Below the pieces are notes generated by a model. The model was not told where the DNA came from. It was given only the letters and a program-made list of their open reading frames with translations, and made no database searches. Below, one piece after another: positions 59,241 to 64,000 of a stretch of 64,000 bases of DNA. A program made the position numbers and the translations under genes. Every line of letters starts with the position of its first letter. Positions within the stretch are counted from its first letter, which is position 1. Source of the DNA: Mycobacterium seoulense (GTDB lineage: Bacteria; Actinomycetota; Actinomycetes; Mycobacteriales; Mycobacteriaceae); contig NZ_AP022582.1 of the NCBI RefSeq assembly GCF_010731595.1, forward strand, positions 558,001 through 622,000, read 5' to 3'.

Positions 59241-60652
59241 CGGCGGAACTGGTTGAGCGCGCGCACCTTGTTCATCACGTCGAGCGCCGCCACCTTGTAG
59301 GCCTCGGAAAAAGTGGGGTAGTTGAACACCGCGTCCACCAGGTATTCGACCGTGCCGCCGCAGCCCATGACGGCCTGCCCGATGTGCACCATCTCGGTGG
59401 CGCTGGTGCCGAAGATGTGCACGCCCAGCAGCTTGAGATCCTCGGTGGACACCAGCAGCTTGAGCATCCCGTAGGAGTCGCCGGCGATCTGGCCGCGGGC
59501 CAGTTCCCGGTACCTGGCCACCCCCACCTCGTAGGGGATGGCGTTCTTGGTCAGCTCGACCTCGGTGGCCCCCACATAGGAGACCTCGGGAATGGAGTAG
59601 ATGCCGATCGGCTGTAGCTCGGTGATGCCGTCGGTCGGCTCCCCGAACGCGTGGTAGGCCGCCAGCCGGCCCTGTTCCATCGAGGTGGCGGCCAGCGCGG
59701 GGAAGCCGATCACGTCGCCGACGGCGTAGATGTGCGGCACCTTGGTCTGGAAGAAGTCGTCGACGAAGATGCGACCGCGGTTGTCGGCCTCGAGCTCGGC
59801 GTTGTGCAGGTCCAGGTGGTCGGTCTGGCCCTGCCGCCCGGCGGAATACATCACCGTCTCCGCGGGAATTTGCTTGCCGCTGGCCAAGGTGGTGACGGTC
59901 CCCGCCGAGCCGACGTCGACCGCGGTCACCTCCTCGCCGAACCGGAACGTCACCGCCAGGTCGCGCAGATGGAATTTCAGCGCCTCGACGACCTCGGGGT
60001 CGCAGAAGTCGAGCATGTCGCTCCGCTTCTCAACGACGGTGACCTTCGTGCCCAGCGCGGCGAACATCGAGGCGTACTCGATGCCGATCACCCCCGCGCC
60101 GACCACCACCATCGACGCGGGCAGCGATTTGAGGTCGAGGATCCCGTCGGAGTCGAGCACCCGCTCCTCGTCGAACTCGACGCCGGACGGCCGCGCCGGC
60201 CGGGTGCCGGTCGCGATGACGATGTATTTGCCGCTGACGGTTAGCTTTTCGCGACGGGAGGGGTCTTCGACCTCGATGGTGTGCGGGTCGACGAACCGCC
60301 CGTGGCCCAGCAACAGGTCGATGCGGTTGCGCATCAGCTGGTTGCGCACCACGTCGACTTCCTTGCCGATCACGTGCTGGGTGCGCGCCAGCAGGTCGGC
60401 CGGGGTGATCTTCTCTTTGACGCGGTAGCTGGCGCCGTACAGTTCGCGCTGGCTCATCCCGGTCAGGTAAAGGACGGCCTCGCGCAACGTCTTTGACGGG
60501 ATGGTGCCGGTCTGGACGCACACGCCGCCGAGCATCTGGCCACGTTCGACGATCGCCACGGACTTGCCGAGCTTGGCTGAGGCGATGGCTGCCTTCTGCC
60601 CGCCGGGGCCCGAACCGATGACCACCATGTCGTACTCTTGCGCCGAACTCAT
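59237..60652 (-). CDS. sthA: Soluble pyridine nucleotide transhydrogenase
   Basis: A 471-residue FAD flavoprotein of the lipoamide dehydrogenase family that exchanges hydride between NADPH and NAD+. It has the FAD motif [13 protein letters not shown] (about 9-21), [15 protein letters not shown] where the redox-active disulfide cysteines of the family are replaced (only one Cys and a Thr), the NAD motif [19 protein letters not shown] and a C-terminal dimer interface. The loss of the second cysteine is the SthA hallmark. It keeps the NADPH pool balanced. Confidence 0.95.
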   Translation of the reverse strand: MSSAQEYDMVVIGSGPGGQKAAIASAKLGKSVAIVERGQMLGGVCVQTGTIPSKTLREAVLYLTGMSQRELYGASYRVKEKITPADLLARTQHVIGKEVDVVRNQLMRNRIDLLLGHGRFVDPHTIEVEDPSRREKLTVSGKYIVIATGTRPARPSGVEFDEERVLDSDGILDLKSLPASMVVVGAGVIGIEYASMFAALGTKVTVVEKRSDMLDFCDPEVVEALKFHLRDLAVTFRFGEEVTAVDVGSAGTVTTLASGKQIPAETVMYSAGRQGQTDHLDLHNAELEADNRGRIFVDDFFQTKVPHIYAVGDVIGFPALAATSMEQGRLAAYHAFGEPTDGITELQPIGIYSIPEVSYVGATEVELTKNAIPYEVGVARYRELARGQIAGDSYGMLKLLVSTEDLKLLGVHIFGTSATEMVHIGQAVMGCGGTVEYLVDAVFNYPTFSEAYKVAALDVMNKVRALNQFRR

Positions 60653-60762
60653 GGGCTAACAGTAGAGCAGCGGAACTCACAGTGCTGGGTTCATGCACAA
60701 GCGCGGGATTCGGCCCGTTCTGCGAGCGCCGGCTGACGGCGGGGACCGTCAGCGTGGTGCCC

Positions 60763-61821
60763 ATGACGACGCATCGACCTGACTTCACACTGAACCGACC
60801 CGGCGCGCTGATCGCCGCGCTGCCGGCCGTTCTCGGCTTTGTTCCCGAAAATTCATTGGTATTGGTGTCTTTGGATGGCGGTGACCTCGGGGCGGTGATG
60901 CGGGTCGACCTCTCCGAGGAGCTCGCCGCCCGGGTCGGCCACCTCGCTGATGTCGCCGCCGCGGCCCGGCCCGACGCCGCCATCGCGGTGATCGTCGACG
61001 CGGACGGTGCGCACTGTCCCGGGTGCAACGACGAATACCGGCAGCTGTGTGACGCGCTGGCAAAGTCATTGTCGCGACACGACATCGAGCTGTGGGCCGC
61101 GCACGTGGTCGACCGCGTCGCGCTCGGCGGGCGCTGGCATTGTGTGGACGGCTGCGGTTCGAGCGGCCCGGTCGACGATCCCTCGGCGTCGCCGCTGGCG
61201 GCCGCGGCGGTGCTCGACGGCCGGCGGCTCTACGCCCGGCGCGCCGACCTGCAGGCCGTCATCGCGGTCGAGGACATCGCGCGGAGCGCCGGGCTGACCG
61301 CGGTGATCGACCGGCAGGCGACCAGGCGCCGGGCGGCCCACCGCGCGAACCCGGGCCGGTGCGCACGCAGCGACGTCAGGCACGCCCTGGCGGCGGCCAT
61401 GCGGGTGGCCGCGGGCGAGGCGCTGTCGGAGACCCAGCTGGCGAAGCTGGCCTGCGCCCTGACCGACGCGCAGGTGCGCGACATCTTCTATGCCCTGGCG
61501 GTCGGCGAGAACGCCGGGGCGGCGGAGTCGTTGTGGGCGTTGCTGGCGCGCACCCTGCCCGCGCCCTGGCGGGCCGAGGCGCTGGCGCTGCTGGCGTTCA
61601 GCGCCTACGCCCGCGGCGACGGTCCGCTGGCCGGGGTATCGCTGGAGGCCGCGTTGCGCTGCGAGCCCGAGCACCGGATGGCGGGCATGCTGGACACGGC
61701 GTTGCAGTCGGGGCTGCGGCCCGAGGACATCCGGGAACTGGCGCTCACCGGCTACCGACTGGCCAAAGAGCTCGGTGTGCGGATACCGCCGCGACGGGCG
61801 TTCGGCCGCCGGGCATGTTGA
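60763..61821 (+). CDS. DUF4192 family protein (Rv2712c-like)
   Basis: A 352-residue protein. The N-terminal FTLNRPGALIAALPAVLGFVPENSLVLVSLDG and C-terminal ALLAFSAYARGDGPLAGVSLEAALRCEPEHRMAGML belong to DUF4192, an actinobacterial domain of unknown function. ATG 60763 gives the length I recall for the M. tuberculosis homologue; a longer frame begins 81 bases upstream without coding character. It is divergent from sthA and convergent with ideR. Confidence 0.88.
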   Translation: MTTHRPDFTLNRPGALIAALPAVLGFVPENSLVLVSLDGGDLGAVMRVDLSEELAARVGHLADVAAAARPDAAIAVIVDADGAHCPGCNDEYRQLCDALAKSLSRHDIELWAAHVVDRVALGGRWHCVDGCGSSGPVDDPSASPLAAAAVLDGRRLYARRADLQAVIAVEDIARSAGLTAVIDRQATRRRAAHRANPGRCARSDVRHALAAAMRVAAGEALSETQLAKLACALTDAQVRDIFYALAVGENAGAAESLWALLARTLPAPWRAEALALLAFSAYARGDGPLAGVSLEAALRCEPEHRMAGMLDTALQSGLRPEDIRELALTGYRLAKELGVRIPPRRAFGRRAC

Positions 61822-61836
61822 CCCGGCGCCGAGCGG

Positions 61837-62526
61837 TCAGACCTTCTCGACCTTGACGGCGTGCGCCATCTCGTGCGGCAGGGTGACGTTCTCGTGGCCC
61901 GGGATGACGATGGTGACCCCGGCCGGGCCGGTCTCGACCGTCACCCGGGCGTTGGGGACGACGCCGGCGTCCTTCAGGCGGGTGATCAGGTCGATGTCGC
62001 CCTGGACGTGCTCGGTCAGCTGGCGGACGACCACGGCCACCGGCGAGCCGGGCGGCAACTCGGTCAGCCGGACGAGGTTCGCGTCCTCGGCGCCGGATTC
62101 GGGGTCCACGCCCAGGTCCAGCAGCCCCGGGATCGGGTTGCCGAAGGGGGAGGTGGTCGGGTGGTTGAGCACCTTCACCAGCCGCCGCTCCACGTCCTCG
62201 CTCATCACGTGCTCCCACCGGCATGCCTCGGCGTGCACTTCCTCCCAGGGCACCCCGATGACGTCGACGAGCAGTCGTTCGGCAAGGCGATGCTTGCGCA
62301 TCACGGCGATGGCCAGCGCCCGGCCCTTGTCGGTGAGCTCGAGGTGGCGGTCACCGGCGACGTGGAGCAGCCCGTCGCGCTCCATGCGGGACACGGTTTG
62401 GCTGACAGTCGGCCCGCTCTGGTCGAGGCGTTCGGCGATGCGCGCACGCAGCGGCGTGACGCCCTCTTCTTCGAGGTCGTAGATGGTCCGCAAGTACATC
62501 TCGGTGGTGTCAACCAGGTCGTTCAT
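61837..62526 (-). CDS. ideR: Iron-dependent regulator IdeR
   Basis: A 229-residue DtxR-family repressor that senses iron and controls siderophore synthesis and iron storage. It has the N-terminal helix-turn-helix (AERLDQSGPTVSQTVSRMERDGL), the metal-binding dimerisation region (CRWEHVMSEDVERRL with the Cys-x-x-x-His pair) and a C-terminal SH3-like domain (GAEDANLVRL and the HEMAHAVKVEKV tail). The start is preceded on the minus strand by GAAGGTG. It is separated from sigB by a terminator. Confidence 0.97.
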   Translation of the reverse strand: MNDLVDTTEMYLRTIYDLEEEGVTPLRARIAERLDQSGPTVSQTVSRMERDGLLHVAGDRHLELTDKGRALAIAVMRKHRLAERLLVDVIGVPWEEVHAEACRWEHVMSEDVERRLVKVLNHPTTSPFGNPIPGLLDLGVDPESGAEDANLVRLTELPPGSPVAVVVRQLTEHVQGDIDLITRLKDAGVVPNARVTVETGPAGVTIVIPGHENVTLPHEMAHAVKVEKV

Positions 62527-62599
62527 TCAGCACCTTCCATCGACGCCGAGTCTACTTGGCCAGCTGCGCGAATGGGTGCAACGCTTCCCCGACAAGCAG

Positions 62600-62627
62600 T
62601 ATGCCCGCCGCGTCCGCGGCGGGCATA
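62600..62627 (-). terminator. Hairpin terminator between sigB and ideR
   Basis: TATGCCCGCCGCG, two bases, and CGCGGCGGGCATA form a perfect 13-base-pair stem with a TC loop at 62600-62627, downstream of the sigB stop on the minus strand. There is no U-tract longer than two, as usual for mycobacteria. Confidence 0.85.
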
Positions 62628-62654
62628 CCGTCTTGCTACTAGTTTTTGGAAGCC

Positions 62655-63614
62655 TCAGCTTGCGTACGACCGTAGCCGGTCGGCGCGCTCGCCGTGGCGG
62701 AGTTTGGACATTACGTCCCGTTCGATTTGCCGGACCCGCTCACGCGAGAGGCCGAACAGCTTGCCGATCTGGTCCAGGGTGCGTGGCTGGCCGTCGTCCA
62801 GGCCGAAGCGCAGCCGGATCACCTGGTGCTCGCGCTCGTCGAGAGTGGCCAGCACGCTGCGGATGTCGGTGTGCAGCAGCTCGGCGATCACCGCGTTCTC
62901 GGCGGACATGGCCTCGGCATCCTCGATGAAATCGCCCAGCGGGGCTTCCTCTTCGGAGCCGACCGGCATGTCCAGGCTCACCGGGTCGCGGCTGTGCTCG
63001 AGCAGGTCGTTGATCTTCTCGACCGGGATGCCGGATTCGGCCGCCAGCTCCTCGTCGGTGGCCTCGCGCCCGAGGTTCTGGTGCATCTCCCGCTTGATCC
63101 GCGCCAGCTTGTTGACCTGCTCCACCAGGTGCACGGGCAGGCGGATGGTGCGGCTCTGGTCGGCCATGCCGCGGGTGATGGCCTGACGGATCCACCAGGT
63201 GGCATACGTGGAGAACTTGAAACCCTTTGTGTAGTCGAACTTCTCCATCGCGCGGATCAGCCCCAGGTTGCCCTCCTGGATCAGGTCCAGCAACGGCATC
63301 CCGCGACCCGTGTAGCGCTTGGCCAGCGACACCACCAGGCGAAGGTTCGCTTCCAGCAGGTGACGGCGCGCGGCCTGGCCGTCGCGCACCACGGCCTCGA
63401 GGTCGCGTCGGCGGTTCTCGCCGAGGCGCTTACGCGTTTCCAGCAGGTGCTCGGCGTAGAGCCCGGCCTCGATGCGCTTGGCCAGTTCAACTTCGCCCGC
63501 CGCGTTCAGCAGTGCCGTCTTACCGATGCCATTGAGATACACGCGCACGAGGTCCGCGGCGGGGCTTTGAGCATCCAGATCGCCATCAAATCTGCTCGTG
63601 CTGGCGTTCGCCAT
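62655..63614 (-). CDS. sigB: RNA polymerase sigma factor SigB
   Basis: A 319-residue primary-like sigma factor. It has region 1.2/2.1 ([16 protein letters not shown]), region 2 ([37 protein letters not shown]), region 3 ([16 protein letters not shown]), and region 4 ([24 protein letters not shown]). The N-terminus is short and lacks SigA's long region 1.1. ATG 63614 has a GGGAGG ribosome binding site and begins the conserved [16 protein letters not shown]; an upstream ATG-rich frame is rejected. Its promoter is SigE/SigH-like. Confidence 0.97.
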   Translation of the reverse strand: MANASTSRFDGDLDAQSPAADLVRVYLNGIGKTALLNAAGEVELAKRIEAGLYAEHLLETRKRLGENRRRDLEAVVRDGQAARRHLLEANLRLVVSLAKRYTGRGMPLLDLIQEGNLGLIRAMEKFDYTKGFKFSTYATWWIRQAITRGMADQSRTIRLPVHLVEQVNKLARIKREMHQNLGREATDEELAAESGIPVEKINDLLEHSRDPVSLDMPVGSEEEAPLGDFIEDAEAMSAENAVIAELLHTDIRSVLATLDEREHQVIRLRFGLDDGQPRTLDQIGKLFGLSRERVRQIERDVMSKLRHGERADRLRSYAS

Positions 63615-63650
63615 AGCGACCTCCCGTTCGGCTTGTACTGTCATTGAGTT

Positions 63651-63678
63651 CAACGACAGATCAGCCCTGAGAGTTCCC
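63651..63678 (-). promoter_or_regulatory. SigE/SigH-type promoter of sigB
   Basis: On the minus strand GGGAAC (63678-63673) and GTTG (63654-63651) are spaced 18 bases between GGAAC and GTT, matching the ECF consensus also found at clgR. It lies about 37 bases upstream of the sigB start codon. Confidence 0.85.
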
Positions 63679-63779
63679 AGCCCCCGGCCATCTCACACGT
63701 CTTGACGTGCACAGATGTGCCGTCGACCTGAGAATGTCCTAAGAACTGTGACCCATTCCCGCCTTGGCGCTCGCGTCGG

Positions 63780-64000
63780 CTATGGAATGATGTCGCCGCC
63801 CGGGCCCGGGGGCCATCCCGGTTGCGGGTGAGGCGGCGCCTCGAGCGCCGGGCGCTCGGCCGTCGGGAACAACGGGGTGCGGCGGCGGGCGTCGTCGAAC
63901 CGCCGGGGTTCGTCGGAACGGCGCGGCGGCCGGTCGTTGGCGATCAGCACGGCCATCCACGGCAGCGGGATCGATACGGCCACGATCGCCAGCGAGATCA
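63780..64000 (-). CDS. DUF3099-like membrane protein, 5' truncated
   Basis: The frame continues past the right edge, so the start is outside. The visible part begins with the end of a hydrophobic helix (LISLAIVAVSIPLPWMAVLIAN), followed by a basic, Pro/Arg-rich tail (DRPPRRSDEPRRFDDARRR) and PGPGGDIIP at the C-terminus. Position next to sigB and the architecture fit Rv2709, a DUF3099 membrane protein. Function unknown. Confidence 0.6.
   Translation of the reverse strand, partial: ISLAIVAVSIPLPWMAVLIANDRPPRRSDEPRRFDDARRRTPLFPTAERPALEAPPHPQPGWPPGPGGDIIP

Overview
The window is GC-rich chromosomal DNA of a slow-growing Mycobacterium, most likely a member of the M. avium complex. The gene order from dapB to sigB matches, in inverted orientation, the M. 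tuberculosis block Rv2773c-Rv2710 as I remember it: dapB, thyA, dfrA, hsdM/S, thyX, dapA, RNase J, ftsK, pgsA3, clgR, pspA, recA, recX, miaB, miaA, dapF, hflX, fadE20, lexA, nrdR, sthA, ideR, sigB. The recA gene is uninterrupted, unlike the intein-split recA of M. tuberculosis. A single-chain long-chain acyl-CoA carboxylase, a type described from M. avium subsp. paratuberculosis, also points to that complex. Species identity is inference.

Region 1 (1-6.6 kb) is accessory metabolism: a truncated SRPBCC protein, a flavin monooxygenase, a GNAT acetyltransferase and TetR regulator on the minus strand, then a Rieske oxygenase with an NAD(P)-binding dihydrodipicolinate-reductase-like enzyme, closed by a 13E12-type DUF222/HNH gene. 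Region 2 (6.6-8.3 kb) is dapB with two small co-directional genes joined by a 4-base overlap. Region 3 (8.3-17.5 kb) is a lipid island: thioesterase, acyl-CoA ligase translationally coupled to a 1079-residue BC-BCCP-CT carboxylase, a small exported Gly/Cys repeat protein, an SDR, and two adjacent acyl-CoA dehydrogenases that look like a heteromeric pair.

Region 4 (17.5-29.7 kb) is nucleotide and DNA metabolism: thyA-dfrA behind a 57-bp tandem repeat, a DivIVA-like coiled-coil protein, a YcaQ-like winged-helix DNA glycosylase coupled to an orphan type I methylase (hsdM-hsdS, no hsdR), thyX, dapA and RNase J. A minus-strand set follows (methyltransferase, mycofactocin-type SDR, ABM monooxygenase). 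Region 5 (29.9-38 kb) holds ftsK, a GNAT, pgsA3 and the envelope-stress operon clgR-pspA-pspM behind a SigE-like promoter, without an obvious pspN.

Region 6 (38-50 kb) holds recA-recX with LexA and PafBC sites, miaB, miaA, dapF, hflX, two membrane proteins and fadE20 behind a perfect palindrome. Region 7 (50.5-64 kb) has an LGFP-repeat cell-envelope protein, the divergent lexA/chiZ DNA-damage pair, nrdR, nitrobindin, a PhzF protein, an alpha/beta hydrolase, a PAC2 protein, a lipoprotein serine protease, sthA, a DUF4192 protein, ideR and sigB, ending in a truncated DUF3099 membrane gene.

Three themes recur. DapB, DapA and DapF (diaminopimelate synthesis) lie within about 40 kb. DNA-damage control is built from paired LexA and PafBC sites at recA and at lexA/chiZ. 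Envelope stress is wired through SigE-type promoters at clgR-psp and sigB. Comparisons with M. tuberculosis are from memory, not from a search.
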